Assembly (NCBI RefSeq): GCF_028649595.1
Contig: NZ_JAQSLK010000003.1
Location: forward strand, 143,990 to 207,989
Source of the DNA: Campylobacter magnus
GTDB lineage: Bacteria; Campylobacterota; Campylobacteria; Campylobacterales; Campylobacteraceae
Direction of reading: 5' to 3'
DNA: 64,000 bases
This document shows positions 55,165-63,868 of the stretch, in pieces. A program made the position numbers and the translations under genes. The notes beneath the pieces are model-generated. The model was given only the letters and a program-made list of their open reading frames with translations, was not told where the DNA came from and did no database searches. Numbering within the stretch: the stretch's first letter is position 1; each line of letters begins with the position of its first letter.

Positions 55165-56916
55165 ATGGCAAGCATAATAGATATAAATAAAACAATCACT
55201 CAAGTTCTACAAAAAAGTGGCAAGTTTGATGAAGCAGTGATGGCAAGCTTTGAAGCAGAGCTAAATGAGTCAAACACCAGAGCTTTACTAGAAGAAAAAA
55301 TCGGGCTAAACACCGAAGGTATAATGAATGTCCTAGCTCTTATATACCGCAGAGGTCGTATAAATATCGATGAGGTTTGCGGATATTTTGCGCTTGATAG
55401 AGTAGGGTTTTTAAAGTATTTTGCGCAACACTTCAAGTTTGAGTATAGCTCACTAGATGAAAGTTCTATTGACTATAATCTTGCTAGAAAAATTCCTAGC
55501 GCACAGCTAAAGCACCTTGGAGCTTTACCTTTAAAAGAAGATGAAGTAAATGTTTATGTAGCTTTTAGAGATCTTTTTGATGTAGAAGTACAAGATCAAA
55601 TCGCAAATATCTTTAACCGAAAAATTCTAAAAGTAGTAGTCTGCGATACCACAAAGCTAGATAAAGTGCTTAGCAAAATGGAGCTAAATGAAAGCGTAAG
55701 CTCGCTAATAGCTCAAATCCGCCAAGAAATCAGCAGCACTAGCACAGACGATGGCGGCGAGAGCTCTGGTATTTTGCGCCTAATTGAAACTATACTAAAA
55801 ACCGCCATTTCAAGCCGTGCTAGCGATATACATATAGAAAGCAGTGAGAAAAACTGTATTGTTAGGTGTCGTATTGATGGTATGCTAGCCGAGATTTTTG
55901 TTTTTGACAAAGACATTTATCCCCCGCTTGTAAGCCGCCTAAAAATGCTTTCAAACTTGGATATAGCAGAGCACAGAAAGCCTCAAGATGGCCGCTTTAG
56001 CGTTCAGGTTTTAGGGCGTGATTATGACTTTCGTATCTCAACTCTGCCTGTAATTCACGGTGAGAGCGTGGTAATGAGAATTCTAGATAAATCAAAGGCT
56101 ATCATCAAGCTTAGCGAACTAGGTATGTTAGAAGATAATCTAGCAAAATTCTCTCGCCTTACTCGCACGCCTTATGGTATGATACTAGTAACTGGCCCAA
56201 CAGGCTCTGGTAAAACGACCACTCTATACGCTGCGCTAAATGATATAAAAAGCGTAGAGAAAAAAATGATCACCGTAGAAGATCCGGTAGAGTATCAAAT
56301 GGATATGATCCAGCAAGTTCATGTAAATGAAAAAGCAGGTCTAACCTTCGCAAGCTCTCTTCGCTCAATCCTTCGTCAAGACCCTGATATCGTTATGATA
56401 GGCGAGATCCGTGACCAAGAGACCCTTCGCATCGCTATTCAAGCAGCGCTAACTGGACACCTTGTTTTTTCTACACTTCACACAAATGACGCTATTTCAG
56501 CTGTAGCGCGCGTGGTGGAGATGGGGATAGAGCCTTATTTAGTAAGTGGCTCGCTAATAGGCGTAGAAGCCCAGCGCCTAGTTCGCAAGCTCTGTCCACA
56601 CTGTAAGCAAAAAATAACGCTAACACCAATGCAGTTAGATCACATCATACACCTAATTCCAGATGATTTTACCTTTTATGCGCCAGTGGGCTGTGAGAAA
56701 TGCTCTCAAACTGGCTATTTAGGCAGAGAGATGATAAGTGAGATTTTGCCAATTAGTGATAAAATCTCATCGCTAATTGCTAAAAACGCTACAAAAGAAG
56801 AACTTACAAGCACAGCTTTAGCCGAGGGCTTTAAGGACTTTTTTACAGATGGTATCCGTAGGGCAGCTATGGGAATTACTAGCATTCCAGAGGTTTATAG
56901 GGTGGCTAAATCATGA
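55165..56916 (+). CDS. ctsE: CtsE assembly ATPase (GspE/PilB type)
   Basis: CtsE powers pseudopilus assembly for DNA uptake. The 583-aa protein has the N-terminal MshEN-like domain, Asp box (HRKPQDGRFSVQVLGRDYDFRIS), Walker [11 protein letters not shown] near 344, Walker B with GEIRDQETLRIAIQAALTGH, and the zinc tetracysteine CPHCKQ/CEKCSQTGY. It is 3 bases after ctsX. AGAATTCTAGATAAA in codons near 305 (RILDK) is element-like but encodes a conserved segment. Confidence 0.96.
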   Translation: MASIIDINKTITQVLQKSGKFDEAVMASFEAELNESNTRALLEEKIGLNTEGIMNVLALIYRRGRINIDEVCGYFALDRVGFLKYFAQHFKFEYSSLDESSIDYNLARKIPSAQLKHLGALPLKEDEVNVYVAFRDLFDVEVQDQIANIFNRKILKVVVCDTTKLDKVLSKMELNESVSSLIAQIRQEISSTSTDDGGESSGILRLIETILKTAISSRASDIHIESSEKNCIVRCRIDGMLAEIFVFDKDIYPPLVSRLKMLSNLDIAEHRKPQDGRFSVQVLGRDYDFRISTLPVIHGESVVMRILDKSKAIIKLSELGMLEDNLAKFSRLTRTPYGMILVTGPTGSGKTTTLYAALNDIKSVEKKMITVEDPVEYQMDMIQQVHVNEKAGLTFASSLRSILRQDPDIVMIGEIRDQETLRIAIQAALTGHLVFSTLHTNDAISAVARVVEMGIEPYLVSGSLIGVEAQRLVRKLCPHCKQKITLTPMQLDHIIHLIPDDFTFYAPVGCEKCSQTGYLGREMISEILPISDKISSLIAKNATKEELTSTALAEGFKDFFTDGIRRAAMGITSIPEVYRVAKS

Positions 56917-58133
56917 AAACATATAAAGTAACGCAAAAAAAACTAGGCAGAGTGTTTAGCGACACTATAAAGGCCCAAAGCCTTGCCCAAGCTAAGCAAA
57001 TAGCTGTAAATAAGCGTGGTGGCACAGTAATAGAGGTTAGCGAGAGCAAGAATATTTTTGATCTAGATGCTATAAAAACCGCACTTTTTACTCCAAAGAT
57101 AAAAATGCTTAGCTACATCGCTACTTTGCGCCAGCTTGCTGTTATGACTAATGCTGGTATCTCTATCCACGATAGCATAAATGAAGTAGTAAATAACACC
57201 AAGGACAAGCGAGTAGCGCAGATCTTTGGTCGCATGAGAGATGATCTAAATGCTGGTATGAACATAAGCGATAGCATAATTCAGTTTAAGCGTGATGTGG
57301 GTAATGTAAGCATTGCGCTAATCAGCCTTGGCGAGCAAACAGGTCGCTTGGCTGAGTCCTTATATCACCTTGTAGAAATACTCCAAGATGTATATGATAA
57401 CCGCCAGAAGTTTAAAAAAGCTATCCGCTATCCTATAGTAGTAATCTGCGCTATTATTCTAGCTTTTATCTTGCTTATGCTGCTTGTAGTACCAAAGTTT
57501 AGAGATGTTTTTGCTAGCTTTAACGCCGAGCTGCCTTTGCCAACTAGAATTCTATTAAACATCGAGTGGGCATTTAGTAACTACGGCTTTGCTATAGGCG
57601 CAGGCGTGCTTGCGGCTATTTTAATAACTATTTTTATTTATTACCGCAACCCACGCTTTAAATACGGCTTTGATAAATATATTTTAAAACTCTATTTGAT
57701 AGGTAATATTATTTTCTTCTCAACTATGAGCCGTTTTAATCTTGTCTTTGGCGAGCTAGTTCACTCAGGAATTCCAGTTATTGACGCGCTTAATACCTCG
57801 CTTTTAAATGTAGAAAATAGTTTTTTAAGAGAGCGTTTGGAGAGCGTAAAAATCTCTGTTAGCCGTGGTAATAGCCTATCAAGCTCAGTAGCAGCCACTG
57901 AGTTGTATGAAAATATGTTAGTGCAGATGATCGCAGCAGGCGAGCGTTCTGGTAGCATTGATGCGATGTTAGCTAGAATCACAGACTATTATAAAGAGCG
58001 ATTTAACAACATACTTGATAACATCTCAGCCTACATTGAGCCGATTTTGCTTGTGTTTATTGCTGGTATGGTTATTCTTATGGGACTTGGTATCTTTATG
58101 CCGATGTGGGATCTAGCCAAGGCTGTGAAGTAG
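56913..58133 (+). CDS. ctsF: CtsF inner-membrane platform protein (GspF/PilC type)
   Basis: The 406-aa protein has the two GspF domains with LRQLAVMTNAGISIHDSINEV and FNLVFGELVHSGIPVIDAL at their starts and three membrane helices (about 172-195, 222-245, 375-397). It anchors the assembly ATPase. It closes the operon; a palindromic cluster follows immediately. Confidence 0.95.
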   Translation: MKTYKVTQKKLGRVFSDTIKAQSLAQAKQIAVNKRGGTVIEVSESKNIFDLDAIKTALFTPKIKMLSYIATLRQLAVMTNAGISIHDSINEVVNNTKDKRVAQIFGRMRDDLNAGMNISDSIIQFKRDVGNVSIALISLGEQTGRLAESLYHLVEILQDVYDNRQKFKKAIRYPIVVICAIILAFILLMLLVVPKFRDVFASFNAELPLPTRILLNIEWAFSNYGFAIGAGVLAAILITIFIYYRNPRFKYGFDKYILKLYLIGNIIFFSTMSRFNLVFGELVHSGIPVIDALNTSLLNVENSFLRERLESVKISVSRGNSLSSSVAATELYENMLVQMIAAGERSGSIDAMLARITDYYKERFNNILDNISAYIEPILLVFIAGMVILMGLGIFMPMWDLAKAVK

Positions 58134-58161
58134 ATCGCACGGAATTTATCTAAAAATTTCA

Positions 58162-58276
58162 TGCTTGGGAATTCTAGAATTCCTAAGTGAATTCCTAAGT
58201 GAATTCCTAAGCGAATTCTAGAATAAATTTCTAGGGAATTCTAGAATTCTCATCTAGAATTTCTAGAATTCCCTAG
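58162..58276. repeat. Cluster of palindromic elements after the transformation operon
   Basis: Six units (GGGAATTCTAGAATTCCT, three AAGTGAATTCCT-type copies, AGGGAATTCTAGAATTCTC, TTCTAGAATTCCC) between the convergent ctsF and aldolase-like gene. Confidence 0.85.
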
Positions 58277-58836
58277 AAAATATTTTTAAGCGCTAGTAGC
58301 TTTGCGCTGTGTTCTATGGTGCTAATATGCGCTAAAAGCTCGGATGCGCTTTTTGCATACACGCACAGCTCGCCACTTTTTAGTAGCACGAAGTTTGTGT
58401 TACTTTGGACGAAGTAGCGCACTATCTCGCTTGGGGCACGGTCTTGCCAGTCTTCTAGCTGCTTGATATCATAGATAAATGTGTTACCAACTAGCTCAGC
58501 ACCTGTTAAATCCTGTGGCTCAAAAGCCGTATGCCCCAGCGCATAAGCGCAGATAAAAGCAGGCGAGCAGTAGCAAACAAAGCGCGAGCTAATAATGTTT
58601 TTGTAGATATTTTGGTGAAGAAGTGCGTGTTTGCTAGCCTCTTTCCAGCGGTAGTCCTTTTTGCCTAAAAGCAAAAGAAAATCTTCCTCGCTCTCAAAAA
58701 GCGCATCTTGCTTGCTAACGATGAAATTATCGCTATCAAAGCGCATAGAAAGAGACGAGCCGTAGTTAATAAGCCCAAGAGAAAAAAGCCTACGCCCAAG
58801 CACACTTAGGGCTGATTTTGCTTCATTTATATCCAT
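58273..58836 (-). CDS. Class II aldolase/adducin family protein
   Basis: The 187-aa protein has the class II aldolase N-terminus (LGLINYGSSLSMRFDSDNFIVS, here without clear zinc His triad) and partial motifs (HALLHQNIYKN, CSPAFICAYA). The metal-binding HxH pair of active aldolases is not obvious, so it may not be an aldolase. Its TAG stop lies in a palindromic element. Its function is unknown. Confidence 0.72.
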   Translation of the reverse strand: MDINEAKSALSVLGRRLFSLGLINYGSSLSMRFDSDNFIVSKQDALFESEEDFLLLLGKKDYRWKEASKHALLHQNIYKNIISSRFVCYCSPAFICAYALGHTAFEPQDLTGAELVGNTFIYDIKQLEDWQDRAPSEIVRYFVQSNTNFVLLKSGELCVYAKSASELLAHISTIEHSAKLLALKNIF

Positions 58837-58883
58837 TTTTTTCCTTCAATTTCGCAAATTATAGCAAAAATTCGGCTCATTTA

Positions 58884-58892
58884 TGCTATTAT
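58884..58892 (+). promoter_or_regulatory. Extended -10 immediately before rsmH
   Basis: TGCTATTAT ends 7 bases before the rsmH ATG at 58900; a transcript would start at or next to the start codon. Confidence 0.55.
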
Positions 58893-58899
58893 TTGCTTT

Positions 58900-59829
58900 A
58901 TGAACTCGCCACATATTCCAGTTTTGCTAAATGAAGTTTTAGAAGGTTTTAACCATTTTGATAGTATTGATAAGCCTATTTTGCTTGATTGCACCTTAGG
59001 TTTTGGTGGGCATAGCGCAGCACTGCTGCAGCGTTACAAAGCCCTTAAAATCATCGCTTGCGACCAAGACGAGCAGGCTTTGGATTTTTGTAAAAAACGC
59101 TTTAAAGCTGAGCTAGAAAGTGGCAAAATCACGCTTTATAAAAGCAATTTTGCTAGTATTATAAAGCGCATTAAAGGCTTGAGAATCTCAGGTATTTTAG
59201 CTGATATCGGCGTTAGCAGTCTTCAACTTGATAGTAGCGAGCGTGGCTTTGGGCTTGGTGCAAATAGCCTTGATATGCGGATGGATAAAACTGCGCCAAA
59301 AAGTGCAAAAGAGATAGTAAACGAGTATAGCGAGGGCAGGCTAGAGCAGATTTTTAGCGAGTTTGGCGAGCTTAAAATGGCAGCCAAAATCGCTGCTAAA
59401 ATCATCGCCGCTAGAGCAAAATCGCCCATAAATACAGCAAAGGAGCTAGCAGACATCATCGGAGGTGAGCGCATAAAAGGGCGAAATGTAAGCATAGCAA
59501 AGCTGGTTTTCCAAGCCCTGCGCATAGAGGTAAATGACGAACTAGGTGTGCTAAAAAGCCTGCTCTCCACCCTAAAAGACTTGCGTCCAAGTGGTGCAAG
59601 AGTAGCTATCATCGACTTTCACTCGCTTGAAGACCGCATCATAAAAGAGAGCTTTCGTGCGTGGAGTAAGGGCTGTGTGTGCGACCCCTTTGCCATGCGC
59701 TGCGAGTGCGGCGGCGGACACGCACTAGGCAAAATCATCACAAAAAAGCCCATCACGCCAAGCGCAGATGAACTGCGAGCCAACCCACGCAGTAACTGTG
59801 CTAAGATGAGAATATTTGAGTTTAAATAG
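58900..59829 (+). CDS. rsmH: 16S rRNA m4C1402 methyltransferase
   Basis: RsmH methylates N4 of C1402 in the ribosomal P site. The 309-aa protein has the SAM motif DCTLGFGGHSAALL near 30, ADIGVSSLQLDSSERGFG near 105, and the C-terminal block DFHSLEDRIIKESF and PSADELRANPRSNCAKMRIFE. No Shine-Dalgarno sequence precedes the ATG, and the -10 lies within 8 bases, so the message may be leaderless. The FtsL-like gene follows after 7 bases. Confidence 0.96.
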   Translation: MNSPHIPVLLNEVLEGFNHFDSIDKPILLDCTLGFGGHSAALLQRYKALKIIACDQDEQALDFCKKRFKAELESGKITLYKSNFASIIKRIKGLRISGILADIGVSSLQLDSSERGFGLGANSLDMRMDKTAPKSAKEIVNEYSEGRLEQIFSEFGELKMAAKIAAKIIAARAKSPINTAKELADIIGGERIKGRNVSIAKLVFQALRIEVNDELGVLKSLLSTLKDLRPSGARVAIIDFHSLEDRIIKESFRAWSKGCVCDPFAMRCECGGGHALGKIITKKPITPSADELRANPRSNCAKMRIFEFK

Positions 59830-59836
59830 GATAAAA

Positions 59837-60661
59837 ATGCAAAAACCAAAAAGCTTGGAGCAAATCGCAAACGAACTAGCCGCAAAGCGTGAGCCTATAA
59901 AAATGGAGCCAAAGCCCAAAAACACAGGCGGCATAGACCTTAGCCGTGCTGCTGGGGCTATAAAAGAGCAGCCAAAACAGCAGCCAAAGCCAAATCTAGC
60001 GCAAAAAACTAGAATTCCTAGTCAAAATCTGGCGCAAAATTCTAAAATTCCTAGCCAAAATCTGGCGCAACAACCTAGAATTCCTAGTCAAAAACCACAG
60101 CTAAACAGTGAACAAAATTCTAGGAATTCTAGAATTCCTAGTGCCAGCCAGCCACAAACTGCCAGTCAGCTACAAAGCACGCAAAATTCTAAAATTCCAA
60201 GTCAAAATTTTACGCAAAAAACTAGAATTCAAAATCTAGTGCAAAAACCACAGCCAAACAGCGAACAAAACGCTAGAAATTCTAGAATTCCTAATCAAAA
60301 TCTAGCACAAAAACCTGAACCAAAAATAGAGCCAAAAATAGAGCCAAAACCTGAGCCAAAAGATGAAAAAATCGTAATCAAGCCAAAAATCACCACTTTT
60401 AGAGATGATATCAGCGCACTTTATGAAACCCCTGCGCAAAACCTTAGCAAGACCTCGCTTTTTATCGCTATTGGCATTGCGTTTTTGGTGATGATTGCTA
60501 CCTTGCCAAAGATTTTTATCGCAAATGAGATTTACTACACTAGCCGTGATATCGGCACTTTGCGAGACAAGCTAGGCGTGCTAAATGAAGAAAACAGAGA
60601 GCTAAAAAGCAAGCTAGAACAAATCCGCTACCAAAATCAAGTAATAGATAATTTGCGCTAG
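59837..60661 (+). CDS. FtsL-like bitopic protein with element-derived repeat linker
   Basis: From the ATG at 59837 (AGGATAAAA upstream) the protein has 274 residues. The N-terminal 206 residues are cytoplasmic, polar and rich in Lys/Gln/Asn/Pro; one membrane helix lies at 207-229; then a periplasmic coiled coil (SRDIGTLRDKLGVLNEENRELKSKLEQ). Position after rsmH and topology fit FtsL, a divisome component, though the cytoplasmic part is far longer than the usual FtsL. Residues about 50-160 contain repeats TRIPSQN, SKIPSQN, PRIPSQ, NSRNSRIPS, TRIQN and NSRIPNQN, encoded by copies of the palindromic element (AGAATTCCTAG). The PEPK-rich part 165-185 follows. Confidence 0.75.
   Translation: MQKPKSLEQIANELAAKREPIKMEPKPKNTGGIDLSRAAGAIKEQPKQQPKPNLAQKTRIPSQNLAQNSKIPSQNLAQQPRIPSQKPQLNSEQNSRNSRIPSASQPQTASQLQSTQNSKIPSQNFTQKTRIQNLVQKPQPNSEQNARNSRIPNQNLAQKPEPKIEPKIEPKPEPKDEKIVIKPKITTFRDDISALYETPAQNLSKTSLFIAIGIAFLVMIATLPKIFIANEIYYTSRDIGTLRDKLGVLNEENRELKSKLEQIRYQNQVIDNLR
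60008..60295. repeat. Six copies of the palindromic element inside the FtsL-like gene
   Basis: Copies at about 60008, 60040, 60074, 60116, 60185 and 60280 carry AGAATTCCTAG or its variants, all in the same frame (reading as R/K-I-P-S). Several are followed by CAAAATCTGGCGCAA. The copy at 60116 is nearly complete (AATTCTAGGAATTCTAGAAT). Confidence 0.85.
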
Positions 60662-60685
60662 TTTGGCTTAAAATTACGCAAAATC

Positions 60686-60694
60686 TGCTATAAT
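60686..60694 (+). promoter_or_regulatory. Consensus extended -10 promoter of the DAHP synthase gene
   Basis: TGCTATAAT, 27 bases before the ATG; AAGGAATAAAC precedes the start. Confidence 0.7.
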
Positions 60695-60720
60695 CGGCAA
60701 AAAAACATCAAGGAATAAAC

Positions 60721-62070
60721 ATGAAATGGACAAAAGAATCATGGAGAGAGCTAAACATTCTCCAGCAGCCAGATTACGAAGACAAAGCTAAATTAAAAGA
60801 AGTAGAAAATAAGCTTGCTAGCTTGCCGCCGCTTGTATTTGCAGGTGAGGCAAGACGCCTTCAAAGCCGCCTAGCGCAAGTTTGCGAAGGTAAGGCCTTT
60901 TTGCTTCAAGGTGGAGATTGTGCTGAGAGTTTTGCGAATTTTAGCGCAAACTCTATTCGCGATACCTTTAAAGTCATGCTACAAATGGCTATTGTGCTAA
61001 CCTTTGCTGGTGGCTGTCCTGTGGTAAAAGTAGGGCGAGTAGCAGGGCAGTTTGCCAAGCCTAGAAGCAGCGATACTGAAACCATAAATGGCATAACCTT
61101 GCCAAGCTATAGAGGCGATATCATAAATAGCCCAGTCTTTAGCGCAGAGGCTAGAAAAGCCGATCCTGCTCGCATGCTAGAAGCCTATCATCAAAGCGCA
61201 GCCACGCTAAACTTGCTTAGAGCCTTTGCTAGGGGTGGTTTGGCTGATTTAGAGCAAGTTCACAAATGGAACCTAGGCTTTGTTAAAAACGCTGGCTTAG
61301 GCACTGAAAAGTTCAAGCATTTAGCAGAGCAAATCTCACAAGCTCTTGCTTTTATGGAGGCTTGCGGGATAAATACTAAAAATAGCCCGACTTTAAGAGA
61401 GACAGCATTTTACACCTCGCACGAGGCGCTGCTACTGCCGTATGAAGAGGCGCTTACTCGCATTGATAGCCTTAGTGGCGAGCCTTATTGCTGCTCGGCT
61501 CACATGCTGTGGATAGGCGAGCGCACCAGAGGACTAGATGATGCGCATGTGCATTTTCTAAGTGGGGTTAAAAACCCTATCGGCTGTAAAATGGGGCCAA
61601 ACGCTACAGCTGATGACATCATCAAAATCGCAAACAAAATCAACCCTGCAAACGAAGCAGGACGCTTTAATATCATTATCCGCATGGGCTCCCAGCTCAT
61701 AGGCGAGCGTTTGCCAAAGATACTTGAGGGCGTAAAACGCGAGGGGCTAAATATACTTTGGAGTATAGACCCGATGCACGGCAACACCGTAAAAGCATCA
61801 AATGGCTACAAAACAAGGGAATTTAAGGCTGTGATGAGCGAGGTAAAAAGCTTCTTTGATATACACAAGGCTTGTGGCACAGTAGCAGGCGGCGTGCATC
61901 TAGAAATGACAGGAAACGATGTCACAGAGTGCACCGGCGGCATCAGCGGTGTAAGTGAGGCTGACCTAGCTAGTCGCTATGAGACGCAGTGCGACCCACG
62001 CTTAAATGCTGAACAAGCATTAGAACTAGCTTTTTTAATCGCTGATTGTGTAAAAGAGGCTAGGAAATAA
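60721..62070 (+). CDS. Class II DAHP synthase
   Basis: The enzyme joins phosphoenolpyruvate and erythrose 4-phosphate, the first step of the shikimate pathway. The 449-aa plant-type (class II) protein shows [11 protein letters not shown] near 60 (metal-binding Cys), [14 protein letters not shown] near 99, [25 protein letters not shown] near 358 and [20 protein letters not shown] near 390. It is transcribed from its own promoter and followed by repeats. Confidence 0.96.
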   Translation: MKWTKESWRELNILQQPDYEDKAKLKEVENKLASLPPLVFAGEARRLQSRLAQVCEGKAFLLQGGDCAESFANFSANSIRDTFKVMLQMAIVLTFAGGCPVVKVGRVAGQFAKPRSSDTETINGITLPSYRGDIINSPVFSAEARKADPARMLEAYHQSAATLNLLRAFARGGLADLEQVHKWNLGFVKNAGLGTEKFKHLAEQISQALAFMEACGINTKNSPTLRETAFYTSHEALLLPYEEALTRIDSLSGEPYCCSAHMLWIGERTRGLDDAHVHFLSGVKNPIGCKMGPNATADDIIKIANKINPANEAGRFNIIIRMGSQLIGERLPKILEGVKREGLNILWSIDPMHGNTVKASNGYKTREFKAVMSEVKSFFDIHKACGTVAGGVHLEMTGNDVTECTGGISGVSEADLASRYETQCDPRLNAEQALELAFLIADCVKEARK

Positions 62071-62179
62071 TCTAGAACTCTCGTCATCGCAAGGGAGCAA
62101 AGCAATTTAGTTAGGGAATTCTAGAATTCATAAGGAATTCTAGAATTTAACCCCTAATTAGAATTCTAGAATTCCCTAC

Positions 62180-62215
62180 TATGTCATCCCCCAGCCCCTT
62201 TGGGGGATCTCTATA
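62180..62215. repeat. REP-like element, inverse copy of that at 21715
   Basis: TGTCATCCCCC-AGCCCC-TTTGGGGGATCTCTAT is the reverse complement of the 21715 element and likewise borders GGGAATTC. Confidence 0.8.
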
Positions 62216-62232
62216 GGGAATTCTAAATTTAT

Positions 62233-62270
62233 TATGATGAGATCCCTCGAAGGGGTCGGTGGATGGCACA
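62233..62270. repeat. Degenerate REP-like element
   Basis: ATGATGAGATCCCTCGAAGG and GGTCGGTGGATGGCACA resemble the 21855 and 21715 elements (GATCC stem, GGATGACA end) with several changes that weaken the stem. Confidence 0.5.
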
Positions 62271-62367
62271 AGGCTTGGGAATTCTAGAATTCCTAGGAAT
62301 TCTAGAATTTAGCCCGATTTTAGCCCTAGGAATTCTAGAATTCCTTAAATCTTTACAAAGAGAAAAT

Positions 62368-63111
62368 ATGCAAGAAATTAAAAAAAATTATGGTCTTATT
62401 TTAAAAGGCGGAAATATTACTTTAAGCGATTTTACTTTTGAGCGCCCTTTTGCTCTGCTTGGCAATAATTTGCTAGTAAAGGTCATAGGGGGGGGGTATA
62501 GCTATATAAGCACTTCGTCTGTGCTGCGAAATGCTAGTATCGGCAGGTATTGCAGCATAGGTGATAATGTCTGTGTGGGCGTGGGCAAGCACGCTCTAAG
62601 CTGGGCTAGCACCGCTAGCATGACTAGCACGAGTTTTATGTTTGATGATATTTGCTCGTTTGGCAACTTTGATGGGCGCATTGCTCCTTGTGAGCCGATG
62701 GACTGGTGGCCAGCACATACAAAAATAGGGCATGATGTGTGGTTTGGCACTGGGGTTTTTATCCCTGGGGCGCATGATGTCAGCATCGGCACAGGTGCTG
62801 TGGTGGCTGGTAAGGCTGTAGTTACAAAGGATATCCCAGCCTACGCCATAGCAGCTGGCAATCCAGCTAAGGTAGTAAAAATGCGCTTTAGCGATGAAAT
62901 AATCGCTGATTTGCTCTCTAGCAAATGGTGGGAGTATGACCTAAACTACTTTTATGCAAAAACCGGTATAAAAGTGCCTATGAACGATATAAAGGCTTTT
63001 TTAAGCTTTTTGGCTGAGCATAAAGAAAACTTAGAAAACTCTCGTTTTAGCTGTGCTAAGCAAGTAGCTAGCTGTGATGGCAAAAGCTTGCAAATTAAAA
63101 ACTTGGAATAA
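62368..63111 (+). CDS. Hexapeptide acyltransferase, poly-G tract G9, in frame
   Basis: The 247-aa protein is a left-handed beta-helix acetyltransferase of the CatB/XAT type: GRYCSIGDNVCVG, CEPMDWWPAHTKIGHDVWFGTGVF, AVVTKDIPAYAIAAGNPAKVVKMRF and SSKWWEYDL are family hallmarks. I chose the ATG at 62368 (AAAGAGAAAAT upstream); the frame is open further upstream only through repeats. Nine consecutive G at 62488-62496 encode GGG (residues 41-43) before YSYI, keeping the frame ON. The likely role is acetylation of a surface glycan, inferred from the paralogue pair and poly-G. Confidence 0.88.
   Translation: MQEIKKNYGLILKGGNITLSDFTFERPFALLGNNLLVKVIGGGYSYISTSSVLRNASIGRYCSIGDNVCVGVGKHALSWASTASMTSTSFMFDDICSFGNFDGRIAPCEPMDWWPAHTKIGHDVWFGTGVFIPGAHDVSIGTGAVVAGKAVVTKDIPAYAIAAGNPAKVVKMRFSDEIIADLLSSKWWEYDLNYFYAKTGIKVPMNDIKAFLSFLAEHKENLENSRFSCAKQVASCDGKSLQIKNLE
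62488..62496 (+). repeat. Poly-G tract (G9), probable phase-variation switch
   Basis: Nine G between ATA and TATAGC in codons 41-43. Poly-G tracts of 8-12 in surface-structure genes are classical contingency sites in Campylobacter. Confidence 0.85.
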
Positions 63112-63113
63112 AA

Positions 63114-63867
63114 ATGAAAGAAGCACTAAAAAGCCATGGACTTTTGCTATATGGCAATTCTTTTGTAAATAATTTTGTCTTTGAAAGGCCTTTTGCCCTT
63201 TGGGGTGGCTGCAGAGTCCAAAACTGCGTTGGGGGGGGGGTATAGCTATATAAACGCTAACTCCGTGCTAGAAAATACAATAATAGGCAGATATAGCTGC
63301 GTGGCTCATAATGTAACTATCGGTGCCCTGCGCCATGAGTCTACTAGCGTGGCTATGACTAGTGTAAAGGCTTTTGTAGATGAGGGCGTGGGTGCTACTT
63401 GCGAGCCCATAGCAGAGCCTTTTGATTTTTGCGATATCCGTCCGCAAAAAACAGTCATCGCAAACGGCGTGTGGGTAGGGGCTAATGCTTTTTTTCCAGC
63501 AGCACATGAGCTAAGCGTGGGCAATGGAGCAATAATCGCAGCTTGTGCTGTGGTAACAAAGCCTGTGTCAGCCTATGCTGTGGTGGCTGGCAATCCAGCC
63601 AGGCTCGTAAAAATGCGCTTTAAGGATGAAATAATCGCTGATTTGGAGAGTAGCAAATGGTGGGAATATGACTGGCCTTTGGCTACTGCTAGACTTGGGA
63701 TAAAAGCACCTTTTAGCGATGCTAAGAACTTTTGTGCGTGGTGGGCAGATGGTGGCGCAGAGCTTTTAGCACCTTTTAGGCTGGAAGCTAAGCTAGCTCG
63801 CATAAGACAAGATGAAAACGGCGCTTTTTTGGATAGATTAAATTATAACTTTGATAATATTTTCTAA
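63114..63867 (+). pseudogene. Paralogous hexapeptide acyltransferase, switched off by poly-G G10
   Basis: The reading starts at ATG 63114, two bases after the first acyltransferase's stop: MKEALKSHGLLLYGNSFVNN, then FVFERPFALWGGC, aligned with the paralogue. Ten G at 63231-63240 follow codon 39; with ten, translation ends at a TAG just after. With nine, the frame continues into GGGYSYINANSVLENTIIGR and a complete acyltransferase with AVVAGNPARLVKMRFKDE and SSKWWEYDW, ending at 63867 (about 250 aa). So this is a reversibly OFF gene, not a dead one. Confidence 0.85.
63231..63240 (+). repeat. Poly-G tract (G10), probable phase-variation switch
   Basis: Ten G at the position homologous to the G9 tract of the first acyltransferase, one more than the number that keeps the frame open. 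Confidence 0.9.
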
Positions 63868-63868
63868 G

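Larger units (their letters stand above)
62088..62352. repeat. Repeat region before the acyltransferase pair
   Basis: About 280 bases hold at least nine GAATTC/CTAG units and two REP-like elements (62180-62215 and 62233-62270). The last units give an open frame of GILEF repeats that runs into the acyltransferase gene but is not its start. No gene is visible. Confidence 0.85.

Noticed and set aside
62263..62367. N-terminal extension of the first acyltransferase through GILEF repeats
   Set aside because: It is a translation of palindromic elements without ribosome-binding site; the ATG at 62368 matches the paralogue.
63175..63867. Open frame starting at TTG 63175 as the second acyltransferase
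   Set aside because: Its first residues are an out-of-frame reading of the paralogue's conserved N-terminus; the ATG at 63114 plus a one-base G-tract change explains the gene.
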